From Grammothele lineata (taxonomy: Eukaryota; Basidiomycota; Agaricomycetes; Polyporales; Polyporaceae), in NCBI GenBank assembly GCA_002150815.3, contig NDFF03000383.1, positions 496,001-560,000 of the forward strand: a stretch of DNA of 64,000 nucleotides, in the 5' to 3' direction. Below, in pieces: positions 1 to 10,634 of this stretch. The notes under the pieces are model-generated. The model ran no database searches, was not told where the DNA came from, and saw only the letters and a program-made list of their open reading frames with translations. Every line of letters starts with the position of its first letter. Position 1 is the first letter of the stretch. Position numbers and translations under genes: made by a program.

Positions 1-1
1 T

Positions 2-1388
2 GAGGGATAACAGGGGCGGGAAGTGGAGGAACGACCTACGGTATCTGAAGCTCTGGGTGCTGTACGCGAGCTACGTCGACAAGCCGACAATTATCTTCAA
101 ATATCTGCTCGTGAACGAGATCGGGACGAGCCACGCTCTATTCTACGAGGAGTATGCGATTGCGCTCGAACTTGCTAAGAGGTGAGTAGCTATAACATTC
201 CGACACGCCATAGCTGTGCTCATGGGGACAAAGACGCGTCGAGGCGGACGAGACGTACCTTCTCGGTATCGCTCGCAAGGCGACACCCCTCGAACGCCTT
301 GAGTCGAAGCACCGCGAGTTCCAGAAACGCATGATGGCTTCCCCCGCGATACCCTCTACCCTCAGCCAGCCGGAACTCGGTGCTACAACTGCTGCTTCCG
401 CCAGTCGTCGCAAAGTGCTTGGTGAGCCCTCATCGCGCACCACCCGCACCGGTGCCACCCGCGCGCCTTCTATTAGCGAAGACGTCTTCTCTGCGCCCGC
501 ACCCCCTCGTCCAAATGCGCGCATGCCAGTCTTTTTGGACCCCTCTGGCGATGCGGAGAACGACCCAGACCAGGCGACGAACCCGACGCCATGGCCGGAG
601 CTCGGCACGCGCAAGTCGCGCGTTAAGGAGAACGCTATCGAAGTCAGCAAGGCCGCTGGCACCACGCTTCGTCAGGCTGGCCGCGGGACGCGTGCACCGT
701 CTGGGTCACGTATCGCCGTTTTCCGTGACCCTGCGCCTGACGACGCAGCGACGATGCCGCCTCCACCCGTGCCTGTGGCGAGGAAGGAGAAAACCCGGTC
801 CACGAGCAAGTCCTCGATTCCGGTCTTCCGCGATGACGGTGTTTCTGGCTCGTCAGAGCCCGCTGCGAAATCCAGGACGCGTTCGGCGAGCAAGAGCTCC
901 ATCGCCGTCTTCCGCGATGACGAAGAGCCTTCTACGCCCTCGGGTCCATCTGAAGTCGTGGCCAAGAAGGGCAAAGGCAGGACGGCGAGCAAGAGTTCTA
1001 TAGCAGTGTTCAAGGATGAAGACGAGGGCGAGGCCGTTCCAGAGTCAACGACGAAGAAAGGGAAGGTGAAGGGCAAGGGATCCATCTCCGTCTTTCGAGA
1101 CGAGGAAGAGCCGACAACCCGGGCTACCCCCACCGTACCGTCTACGCCGAAGTTTGTTCCTTTCCGAGATGAAGAAGAGGTACGTCTGCTTAGCCTGTTT
1201 GGGCCACAGAAGATGTGTTGACGCGCCTATAGCCCGGCACTCCAACAACAGCGGGGAGTTCCGTTCCCGGAACCATTATGCGTCCCAAACCATCTGTCAA
1301 GGATGTTACAATGAGCGCAGAGGCTGAAGCGCTCAGGAAGGACCCCTTCAAGAACTACCGCGAGGAGGAGCGGCCAGCTGACGATTGA
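2..1388 (+). CDS. MAD3: Spindle assembly checkpoint protein Mad3/BUBR1, 3' part (5' end outside window)
   Basis: This is the checkpoint component that, within the mitotic checkpoint complex, binds Cdc20 and inhibits the APC/C. The first exon (to 181) encodes the end of the Mad3/Bub1 TPR-like homology region (LRYLKLWVLYASYVDKP, then FYEEYAIALELAKR). Exon 2 (234-1179) begins with the family hallmark EADETYLLGIARKA and PLERLESKHREFQ. A KEN degron box lies at 625-633. The rest is disordered and carries seven repeats of a motif like IAVFRD at 523-1170. Introns are 182-233 and 1180-1232; the last exon (1233-1388) ends with a DPFKNYREEERPADD tail. No kinase domain follows, so this is the Mad3/BUBR1 form rather than Bub1. 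The N-terminus, with the first KEN box, is off the window. Family assignment is firm. Confidence 0.9.
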
Positions 1389-1550
1389 ATTGGATGTTGC
1401 ATGGATCACGCTGCTTGGGAATATTGCTTTATAATCTGACCCACCGTTGTATACGTACCGCGTTTTAGAGCTTTTATGCTATGACTTCCTCAACTGTACC
1501 AATACGAATCACAGTTGAGACTCCTGCCTGCACTACTTAATTAGCAAATG

Positions 1551-1570
1551 CGACGCGACGCGTCGCGTCG
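1551..1570. promoter_or_regulatory. 20-bp perfect palindrome centred on ACGCGT, upstream of AIP1
   Basis: The sequence CGACGCGACGCGTCGCGTCG reads identically on both strands. It lies about 170 bp before the AIP1 start codon and about 160 bp after the MAD3 stop. Its centre is an MluI cell-cycle box (ACGCGT), the core bound by MBF-type factors in fungi. A regulatory role is inference. The rest of 1389-1739 holds no gene that I can see. Confidence 0.45.
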
Positions 1571-1739
1571 TAAGTCACCTGATCGCGCCCACTACCAAAT
1601 CGGGGTGCATCTACTGCCTGCGCCCGCGACGATCAATGAAGTCAGTGCCGCAGCATCGCAGTATTAGAAGTGCAGCGACTCGAACTCGGACTGCATCCAC
1701 GTTTCCTCTCGCTTGATCTTCGACGCGTTTACTGCTGTA

Positions 1740-4352
1740 ATGTCTTTCAAGAAAGGTGCCTTGCATCCATGTGCCCCCGCGACAGCCCGTGGTGAACCGA
1801 CCAAGCTCAGCTCAAGCAAGGACAAGGTGGTGTATACCAACGGTCGCTCTGTCATCGTAAGAGTTCTATCGCTCAGTCTACAACTGTTCATCGTTAAGAG
1901 AGCTTGCGCCGACTCTAGATCCGTGACTTGAAAGTCCGTCTAGATACTTGATGCGCTACGTGCATCGACCCTCACAGTTCGACTACTTCATAGGACCCCG
2001 CTGTCTCCATTGCATATAGCGGCCATGTCCAGAACGCAACTGCTGCGCGGATTGCGCCGTCAGGCTTCTACTGTGCCTCTGGAGATGCAACTGGTACTGG
2101 TGCGTGCACTCTGCTCTCTGACGATGGGGCGGCCTCAAGACTCAATTGGGATGATGGTGGAAGTGCGGATTTGGGACACCGTGGGCGAGGAGCAAATACT
2201 GAAGGCCGAATACAAGGTTCTTGCTGGTCGGGTGTACGTCGTTTTCTTGCACGTCGTGCTTGCGTTGTGCTCACAAGAGCTCGTTGCGGTCGTGAAGGAA
2301 AGATTTGGAGTGGGATGGGGAGAGCAAGCGTATAATTGCTGTGGGCGACGGCAGAGACAAGTCAGTCCATCCGTAAAAGTGCTCTCTGCTGTGTCACTTC
2401 TGACAGCGGTATATCCTGATCACAGGTTTGGACATGCATTTATGATGGATACCGGGTCGTCCACGGGAGAGATCATCGGTCACTCGAAAGTGAGTAGAGC
2501 AAAATCCAGTTCATGTGGGACTGAATGTAAATGCCTACACAGGTCATCAACGCCGTCAGTATCCGGAAACAACGACCCTTCCGTGCTGCTACTGCCGCGG
2601 ACGATGCGACTATAGTATTCCACCAAGGTTGGCGGCAAGTATGTCATTCGCACACCCAATCTAACGTCTTCTTCAGGCGTACCATTCAAGTTCGACAAGG
2701 TGAGCACAGCTCTGAAAGCCTATGGTTATAGATTCAATCTAATTAGCTTCGCAGTCCATCAAGACCCACACTAAGTTCGTTCTGGACGTCCGGTTCGCAC
2801 CTTCCGGAGATTTCTTTGCCAGCGTCGGCTCCGATGCCAAGGTATTCCTCTACGATGGCAAGACGGGCGACACGATTGCGGAGATTACAGATAGCCCGCA
2901 TACAGGAAGCATCGTAAGTTTCGTTTCGTTTCAGTTTCATTTGAAATCTGACAACCCGACAGATGGCTTGCAGTTGGAGTCCCGATAATACGGCGTTTGT
3001 TACGTCTTCTGCAGACCGGACCGTGAAGCTTTGTGCGTTATGCATTCCGTCGGACTCATGATCGGGTTGTTCATGATTATGTGTTTTAGGGGACGTCGAG
3101 ACGAAGAAGGCCCAGGCGTCTTGGACCATCGGTTCGGGAGTCGATGCCCAGCAAGTAGGCAATACGTGGACAGAAGGCGATAGTATTGTGTCTCTCTCCA
3201 TGTCAGGAGATCTTAACATCATTGACAAGCGGGTCGCTGACAAGCCCGCACGAGTACTCTGTGTTCGTAACTCTTCCCCTTCCACATCTGCCGTCGCCTC
3301 ATCACCGTATATTTGCAGGCGCCACAGAAGTCCATCACTGCGGCTCTCAAGACGCCCTCTCCCGCCTCAACCTTCACTGTCGGTACAGCGGACGGCCGCG
3401 TGTTCTCTTTCTCGGATGAATATGAATATGTTGGAGGAGACGCGCACGCGAGTCTCGTCACTGGACTTGGCGCGTCTCCTGCGGGCACTGTACATTCAAT
3501 TGGCGTAGACGATCGGCTGCGTGAGATTGAGGGCAAGAGCTACACGTAGGTCCTTCACTTGCCCTCCTCGTCCATTCAGCTCTTTGACAACTCTTTTCTC
3601 CATCCAGGCCGGCATCGTTCTCGACAGGGACTCAACCCAAAGCAGTAGCCGTTGGCGGCGACTCTACTGTGTTCATCGCGGAAGTGAACGGCGTCGAGGC
3701 GGTGCGCTCCAATCAGAAGGTCTTCGAACTTCCCACGAAGTACGCCCCAAGTGCGATCGCTGCTGTCGGCAACGTTGTCGCAGTCGGCGGCGAGGTGAGT
3801 GACTTCCCCGTTGTCACCCCCACGCAACGGTATTGAATACTCCGGTCTGTGTGTAGGATCAGAAAGTGCGCTTGTACACTTGGGATGGCAAAGCTCTGGC
3901 GGAGAGCGCGACGCTCGAAGGCAACAGGGGCGTTGTGAGCGCACTCGCCTTCACACCTGACGGTGGGCTCCTCGCAGCCGGCGACGTGAGTATATCACCG
4001 CACCACACTACACCAACCCATACTGACCCCCTCCGCTCTTGTTCGCCATCCTTAGTCGACCGGGAAGATCGTGCTTTTCGATGCGGGCGAGCGCAAGATG
4101 ATCACCAGCCGGTGGTCGTTCCACACGGCGCGCATCAACGGCCTCGCGTGGACCGCCGACGGCCAGCACTGCGCCTCAGGCTCGCTCGACACGCATGTCT
4201 ACGTCTGGAGCGTGAAGACGCCGATGAAATATGTCGCGATCAAGAATGCCGGCCCTGGTGGCGTCAACGCCGTTTTCTGGCTGGGGGAGAGAACCCTCGC
4301 GAGCGCGGGAGCGGACGGTTGTGTCAGGGAGTGGGAAGTGACGTTCCATTGA
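1740..4352 (+). CDS. AIP1: Actin-interacting protein 1 (WDR1 family), WD40 protein
   Basis: Aip1 binds cofilin-decorated actin filaments and promotes their severing and capping, for example at cortical patches. The start is ATG 1740 (MSFKKGALHPCAPATARGEP). A series of short introns can be resolved; the spliced protein runs through two WD40 propellers with family-typical segments: KLSSSKDKVVYTNGRSVI, RIWDTVGEEQILKAEYKVL, GESKRIIAVGDGRDKFGHA, HTKFVLDVRFAPSGDFFAS, DRTVKLWDVETKKAQASW, INGLAWTADGQHCASGSLD and the terminal ASAGADGCVREWEVTFH. The reading frame stays open across every junction I could assign, so the gene looks intact at about 600 residues. Alternative donors at some junctions are possible. 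The family call is firm. Confidence 0.93.
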
Positions 4353-4749
4353 GCATCTTGATGGCAGGGAGGCATTGTGAAGGGAAATCTTGGAAAGGAC
4401 ACGGAAGTTGACATATTGTAACACTAGTGAACTGCACATCTCGGCTGATACAGTACTTGGTCAAGCTTCAAGGCTGGGGTACGCTTATGGGACACGGTTG
4501 TACAGCACACATGCAGCATTTGAGATCAATTTACAATGCGGTCATTGGACAGTCGTATGCAGGAGACAGCAGGTACCTAGAATGACAGTAGCTGGCAAAA
4601 GCGAGCGGACAGGGCGGACGGAGGATATGGCAAGGGGGACTGCTGGTCGGGCGGTAGAAGGAACAGCGGGGTACAAGTACGACTACAGACGCGAGGTGGG
4701 ATACGGTATAGCACAACGCGACGGTTTTGAGCGGGGCATGAAACCGTGC
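4353..4749. other. Convergent 3' intergenic region between AIP1 and NAC-beta
   Basis: About 400 bp separate two genes that end tail to tail. A long plus-strand reading frame runs through here only because it lies opposite the acidic tail of NAC-beta. I see no gene or repeat. Confidence 0.6.
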
Positions 4750-5701
4750 TCAGTCAAGGTCGGGCTTCTTCTCCTCGGCGGTCTCCTCCGCGGGCTTGTC
4801 CTCGACAGCGTCAAAATTCTCGACAAGGTCGGGGACATCATCGTCGTCGTCATCATCGGCAGCACCTGCCGGTGGCCGCTGCTGGCTCTGCTGGATCGCC
4901 TGGTAGGACTCGGCGAGCTTGCGGAGAGACGCGAGCGAGTCGGGGCCGAGCTGGTTGAGGATGCCGGGGACAAGTTCGGTGAGCTCCTTCACGTGTCCAG
5001 CGCCGTAGATAGCGAAAGTATTGGCGGTAACGGCCGCGTGCACTACGAAGCAGAGAGATGTGAGCAAAAGTATTCGACGATACGAAGACGAAGATGTAGG
5101 AAACACGCGATCGCGAAGCAGCCCAGGCAGAAGCGGACACTGGGCTTTCAAGCCCATATCTGCGAGTTATCTTCTACATGGACTCGAACTATACGAATCG
5201 CTCGCACTCGGAACAACCGATCAAAGGAGCCTTGCGTATAGACGATATGCGCGCTTGTCGTGGCGGAGAGTGGAAGAGGGGAAGGGGGAAGGCAGCACTA
5301 AGCATCGCAAGGCTTAAATACACTCACCCTTGGGTGCGCTGAAGTGCAGCACATTGCCATCCTCACGGAACATGTTGACCTCCTCAACTCCGGGGATGGG
5401 TTGCACGTTGAGCTTCTTGAGCGCGCCCTGCAGCTTTTTGTCGTCCTGCGCGGTCGAGGGCTTCGTCTTCCGGACGATCTTACGGCGCACAGTCCCCTTA
5501 CCGCCTGTTTCCCGCGCACATGCGTTAGCCCAAATCTCCTGCTACTGCAGTCCGCCCCGCGCGCACTACCCGTCTGCAGCGGTGGGGGTTCCACCTGAGG
5601 CGTCGCGGGGGCATGAACGAAGGGCATCTCAGAGAGAAAAACACACCGATCCTGTTTGCCGCAGCCTGGGCCTGCAGCTTGGCCAGTTTTACGGGGTCCA
5701 T
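4750..5701 (-). CDS. EGD1: Nascent polypeptide-associated complex subunit beta (BTF3/Egd1)
   Basis: NAC-beta pairs with NAC-alpha at the ribosome exit tunnel, shielding nascent chains and guiding sorting. Translation starts at ATG 5701 ([19 protein letters not shown]). Exon 2 carries the ribosome-binding basic stretch [14 protein letters not shown] followed by [20 protein letters not shown], the start of the NAC domain. Exon 3 continues [20 protein letters not shown] and ends in an acidic tail ([12 protein letters not shown], then EEKKPDLD). The spliced product is about 174 residues, normal for the family. The second intron, about 285 nt, is unusually long for this locus; I looked for C/D-box snoRNA motifs in it and found none. 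The gene is divergent from the acetyltransferase at 5880, and the two share a 178-bp promoter region. Confidence 0.93.
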
Positions 5702-5879
5702 GGTGCTGATGGTCGTGGATCGGGGCGGTCGAGCTCGCGGGCGCGGTTTGGGTACTCGGCGTCGTCGTGAAAAGATTAAGGTTCGCGCCAAAACAGGCGC
5801 ATACAACGCCTCTCATCTGCCACGCGATGCGGGCGTCTATCTTACTTCCCAGCTTGGAAAGCTATCCAAGTCAGGAACC

Positions 5880-6719
5880 ATGGCCTACTTCATCCGTCCC
5901 GCGAATGTGGACGATGTGGTGCGTGAAAAATGTCGAAGATATTTGGGCACAGTTGTGTACCAATCATACTTTTAGGACTCAATTCTGGAGCTGGTGAAAG
6001 CCCTCGTACGTCGCTGATCTTGTACTGATGACGGGCGACTACTTACCCGACTACGTTTAACCTAGGCACTCTATGAGAAAGAGCCAGACGCGGCGAAGGC
6101 TACACCGAAGCTTGTGCGTTTATCATATGTGTGGACATTCCGAAATCTCACTGGTTTGTTCTAGTTCCGGAAGAACCTTTTCGAGACCCCGTACGCCCAT
6201 ACGCTCCTAGCGATCTCAGGAACTCCGGACTCGCCCGGGAAAGCGATTGGTATTGCGATGTACTTCTTCAACTTCTCGACTTGGACGGGAAAACCAGGTG
6301 TATATGTGAGCCCTACCTTTGAAATCGCGAGGAAATAGGGCTTCATGCTCTTCACGAAGCTCGAAGACCTGTTCGTGGACCCATCCTTCAGAAGCAAAGG
6401 TGTCGGTAAAGCGCTCTTTGGAGAGCTCGGCAAGGTCGCAGAGGAAAAGGTACATGCTGTATGTGACACCTGCATTTCAAACTGATAACTGACCTCCCAA
6501 ACAGGAGTGCGGACGCATAGACTGGTCTGTCCTCAAAGTGAGTCATTTTCACAGCTAGTGCCTTCGCTTTTAACTGGTCAATTCCATTAGTGGAACCAGC
6601 CGTCCATCGATTTCTACGAGAAGTCCCTTGGCGCCAAAGCGATGTCGGAATGGATGGGCATGCGGCTCGAAGGAGAACAAATACAGAGCCTTCGCAAGTT
6701 CCGCATTAGCCCGTCGTAG
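5880..6719 (+). CDS. GNAT-family N-acetyltransferase, diamine/spermidine acetyltransferase-like
   Basis: A cytosolic acetyl-CoA-dependent acetyltransferase related to SSAT/thialysine acetyltransferase, probably acting on polyamines or similar small amines (substrate inferred). The start is ATG 5880 (MAYFIRPANVDDV), and six short introns are removed. The segments ILELVKALALYEKEPDAAKA and IGIAMYFFNFSTWTGKPGVY match the SSAT pattern. The acetyl-CoA loop follows as LEDLFVDPSFRSKGVGKALF, with the R/Q-x-x-G-x-G/A type signature SKGVGKA, and then WNQPSIDFYEKSLGAKAM, which holds the conserved Tyr. The protein ends at KFRISPS. Length is about 170 residues, as in the family, with no sign of decay. Confidence 0.88.
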
Positions 6720-7895
6720 GCTGTCCTACAAGATCAAGATTAGAGTCGGGAATGAAACATTTGTACCAAAGTGTATAAAAGTTGCTTTCAGGGTATTTAG
6801 ACTGTTGACCATTTCCATGGACGGGTGTTCCAAAGGTGTGGTACGTTCATCGCACTCTCAGACGACGTAACTACACTGAACTACTTTTCAGTAATTTTGA
6901 TAGGACACTGATATTGCGTGACCCTTCCATTGCTATTGAGGTTCTCGCGAGTTCGACGATGTTGAGAACCTCATGCTTGGGGTAGGCATGCTCGGCATCA
7001 TCATATCGAGTTATTACACTTCTTCAGGCAGCTCATGTTTGTCATATGTTTGGCCACACATCAGGCCGTTGCAATGAGAACTGAATGGTAGCTTTGTAGT
7101 GCACTGGGATCTTCCACAACTTCTGTTCCGAACCTTCTGACTTTCGGTTCTCGCGAGCAGTGCCTCCGGCAACTTGGACGGACGTCGCGGAGGTGGTGAC
7201 TCGAAGAGTCAAGACGTTGGCCATTTTCGCCGCTGCGCTGTTAAGTCTTTATACATCCGCCCAGCAGTATCCCCAAGTTAAAGCAGCAGAACAGTCAGTT
7301 GTTAAGACCACTGTCTGGGTACGTTCTCTGTCGTTCAAACCCGGTTTCGTCGGCGTTAACATCCGTCTATTCTTATGTTTAAATTCCGAGCAGGGCCTTT
7401 GGCGCTCGGATCGCACAGCAACTGCCTTCGGGACCGGAGCGCTGGTTCGATAGGTCGCAGCAGTGATCTTGCATCATCCCACGACGATGATGGTCCGCAA
7501 GCCAATCAGGCATGACGCCAGCCACGTAGTGCCGACCTCAAGGCCCGGCTTCCTCTCTGCGCATTCAAGAATCTCAGGGATATACATCAACATCCACAAG
7601 GAGCACGGCTCTCGCGAACATCGATTAAAGACTATGATATCCGGGTCCTTGCCTCGTGTAGTTGCTGCTCAGCATCCGGTAACGCCAGGACAGTCCAGAT
7701 GTTTTGCTATGACCGAGACGACATCAGCTTCTCCCACAGCCGAATAGCCTCAAATACACAGACCACAGTCGGTCTCAGCGTCGTTTCTTTCCCTTTTGAC
7801 CCCCTTCCCCTCTTTCTTTGGTTCCGGTTTCTTTCCTCTTCTCCCCCTTCATTCTTTTTCGTTGCCGTCTTCTTTTACTTCTTCTTTCATTCACC
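6720..7895. other. Intergenic region upstream of the sedolisin gene
   Basis: This 1.2-kb stretch contains only short, poorly supported reading frames. The 9-mer TCTCGCGAG occurs near 6942 and 7147. Just before the sedolisin start codon there is a pyrimidine-rich tract (about 7785-7895), typical of strong fungal core promoters. I recognise no gene. Confidence 0.5.
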
Positions 7896-10175
7896 ATGGT
7901 TTCTACGACGGCTGCGCTGTTTGTTTTCTCCCTCATGACCCTCACGCTCGGCCGGCCCAGCGTCACGCGTTCGGAGATGGTCGTCCGCGACGAGCACCCC
8001 GCCATCCCCAGCGGGTACTCGGCTGGCGGGGGTGCACCTCTCCCGGGTGAAACGCTGCAGCTCATGCTGGCGATGCCGCAAGCCAACCTCACGGGGCTTC
8101 ACGCCGCGCTCATGGACGTGAGCGATCCCGCGAGCGAAAGTTACGGACGGCATCTGTCCAAGGCCGAGGTACGCGCCTTTTCTCCACGCCCATCAGACCT
8201 CATCACTCTTCACTTTCCCACCACTGACGCGCCTGCCTCGGCCATGTGTTTTACTTTCGCTGCAGGTCGAGGCCCTTGTGTCACCGTCGCAGGACAGCGT
8301 ACAGGCGGTGGACAAATGGCTGAGCAAGAACGGCGTCACGCCAAAGTCGGCGTCGGCTTCGGGCGACATGCTCACGCTCGAGCTCTCTGTCGAGCAAGCG
8401 AACACGCTCCTCAACGCGACATTCAAGTCGTACGTGCATGACGCGACGAACACGACGATGGTCCGCACGCTAGCGTACTCGCTTCCCGAAAGCGTGCACG
8501 ACCACGTCTCTTTCATCTATCCGACTACGCAGTACGTGCATTAGCATGGAGCTGTTGTTTCGTCGAGACGCTGGTGGCTGATTGGCTTCTCTTTACACGC
8601 ACAGGTTCGTCGCGCCCACCAAGTCCCAAGGTGGCGCAGCCGCACAGCCGTTCGACCAGTCGTCGGAGAAGCCAACCAAGCGAAGACTTCAGTCTCGCGG
8701 GAGCAATCTCCAAATCCCAGACGAGTTTTGCGGCAAGGTCGTCACGCCCGAGTGCCTACAGAAGATGTACAACATCCCCTCGGCGCCCTCCACTGCATCT
8801 GGAAACTCGATCGCAGTCAGCAGCTTCGGGACTGAGAACGCCATTTCGTCGGATCTGGGGGTGGGCGTTCCGTATTCTCGCCCGCATGGTTGCAAAACTG
8901 ACCGCGACCGTATCTTCCACAGGGCTTCCTATCCCAGCTCCGTCCGGATATCAAGGATAGCAAGTTCACCACACAGCACGTTGATACCTTTGTGCCACCC
9001 AATCATGGGACAACGGAGGCGGTATGTGTTGTGATGCATGTCGCCCGGCTTTGGCAGGGAGCGCTGACGGCCGGGTCCACAGACACTTGACGTACAGTAC
9101 ATGGTCGGGGTCGCCACCGGTGTCCCTGCGTCGCTCATCACTGTGAACACATCAGACAGCGGCGCGATTACCATCGACAAGTTCATCGACATGGCCAACT
9201 TTATGCTCAAGATGGATCAACCACCGTTGGTGTTCTCGACAAGCTATGGTTTCAACGAGCCTGCGAACAACACCGGGTTTACCCAGCTCGCAGAGTGAGT
9301 ATATCCGGATGTGGGTGCCTTCTGTAACACGTGTGATTGACACGGTGGTGACGCAGGACACTGTGCAACCTGTACGCGCAGTTGGGTGCGCGCGGCACGT
9401 CTGTCATCTACGCCGCTGGAGACAGTGGCGTCGCTGGTACCTTCATGGGCAACCCGGCCGACTGCACCGACAAGCCCTTCGTCCCCACCTTCCCGGCCAG
9501 CTGCCCGTAGTATGTATTCTGTTCATCATCGCTCCGGATTGCAGTGTTGACGACCTTCGTAGCGTGACTACCGTCGGCAGCACACAGAACGCCGGCCCCG
9601 AAGTCGCCGCGACCTTCACTTCTGGCGGCTTCTCCAACATCTTTCCCCGTCCGTCATACCAAGACGCGGCCGTGCAGCGCTACCTCACTGCCCAGGGCAA
9701 CACATACAAGGGCCGCTTCAACACCAGCGGGCGCGCGTACCCTGACGTCGCGACCCAAGGTTCGCGTTTCGTCGTCCAGCTTAACGGCTCGCCCGTCTCC
9801 GTCTCCGGCACGAGCGCGTCCGCGCCGACGTTCGCTGCCATTGTCGCGCTCCTCAACGACGAGCTCCTCAACGCGGGCAGGAGCGCGCTCGGCTTCCTCA
9901 ACCCGATGCTGTACTCTCAGGGCACCGCAGCGTTCAACGATATTACACAGGGGAACAACCCGGGATGCGGCACGAATGGCTTCTCAGCGCGCCAAGGTTG
10001 GGACCCGGTAACAGGTCTTGGGACGCCCGACTTCAACAAGCTCGTCAAAGTTGTCACTGGGCATCCTGTGACCTTTGCGCAGACGTCGAAGAACGGGGCC
10101 GGGCGGTCGAGTATGTCAGGGGTGTCTGTGTTCCTTTCTGTGTTCTTGGGTTCTTTGGTTGTACTGGGTTTGTGA
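7896..10175 (+). CDS. Secreted S53 (sedolisin) tripeptidyl peptidase with C-terminal GPI-type tail
   Basis: An acid serine-carboxyl protease of the sedolisin family, expected in the secretory pathway or cell wall. ATG 7896 was preferred over an in-frame upstream ATG (7818) because it has a CACC context and begins a clean signal peptide (MVSTTAALFVFSLMTLTLG). A pro-domain follows (SDPASESYGRHLSKAEVEAL, then NTLLNATFKSYVHD). All catalytic residues are visible: Glu and Asp in TEATLDVQY, the oxyanion Asp in AAGDSG, and Ser in SGTSASAP. The calcium-site region NDITQGNNPGC and GWDPVTGLGTPDF are present. The C-terminus is SSMSGVSVFLSVFLGSLVVL, a hydrophobic tail that suggests GPI anchoring, as in aorsin- and grifolisin-like enzymes. 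Introns start at 8169, at 8532 and at four later sites, the last just after TFPASCP. The gene looks intact. Confidence 0.92.
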
Positions 10176-10634
10176 TATAATAAAGCGAAGAATACTCGCT
10201 CGGGAACATACGTAGCCTTGTGCGGCACGTATTGGGAGCATGTGAGACCGCCTCTGTTCGTACTCGAGGTTGTGTCCACCTACTCAGGCCTATTTCGACT
10301 ACCCGATCTCGGGCCCGAGTCCTTCCATCAGAGGTAGTCGGTATACGACCCATCGCAGCGCGTGAAGCAGTAGTGCTGATATCCGGTGCTGGGGCACGCT
10401 CTGAGTATAGGTCTACACGCGATGAATATCGCCGTCGGCCGTGAACCTGTTTGAATGTTTCAACGTGCGGTGAGGATGAGGAGGACTCAACCGACGCCCA
10501 CCGGCGCTCGGCTGATACGACCCGGGGCTTATTTTCGAAGCGCCGCACATTTGGTCTGGCAGCGTCTGTTTCACCGACAGCCTCGTACCCGAACGCAGAC
10601 AACTTCGCTTTCGCCGTTCTCTCCTCTTCTCGCT
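10176..10634. other. Intergenic region, sedolisin 3' end to MAK5 promoter
   Basis: A TATAATAAAG string follows the sedolisin stop and may belong to its 3' processing signal. The frame in phase with MAK5 is open from 10455, but the 60 residues before ATG 10635 lack any conserved helicase feature, so I treat them as 5' UTR. Confidence 0.45.

Noticed and set aside
5045..5329. Long NAC-beta intron as a possible snoRNA host
   Set aside because: No RTGATGA (C box) with paired CTGA (D box), and no H/ACA pattern, was visible.
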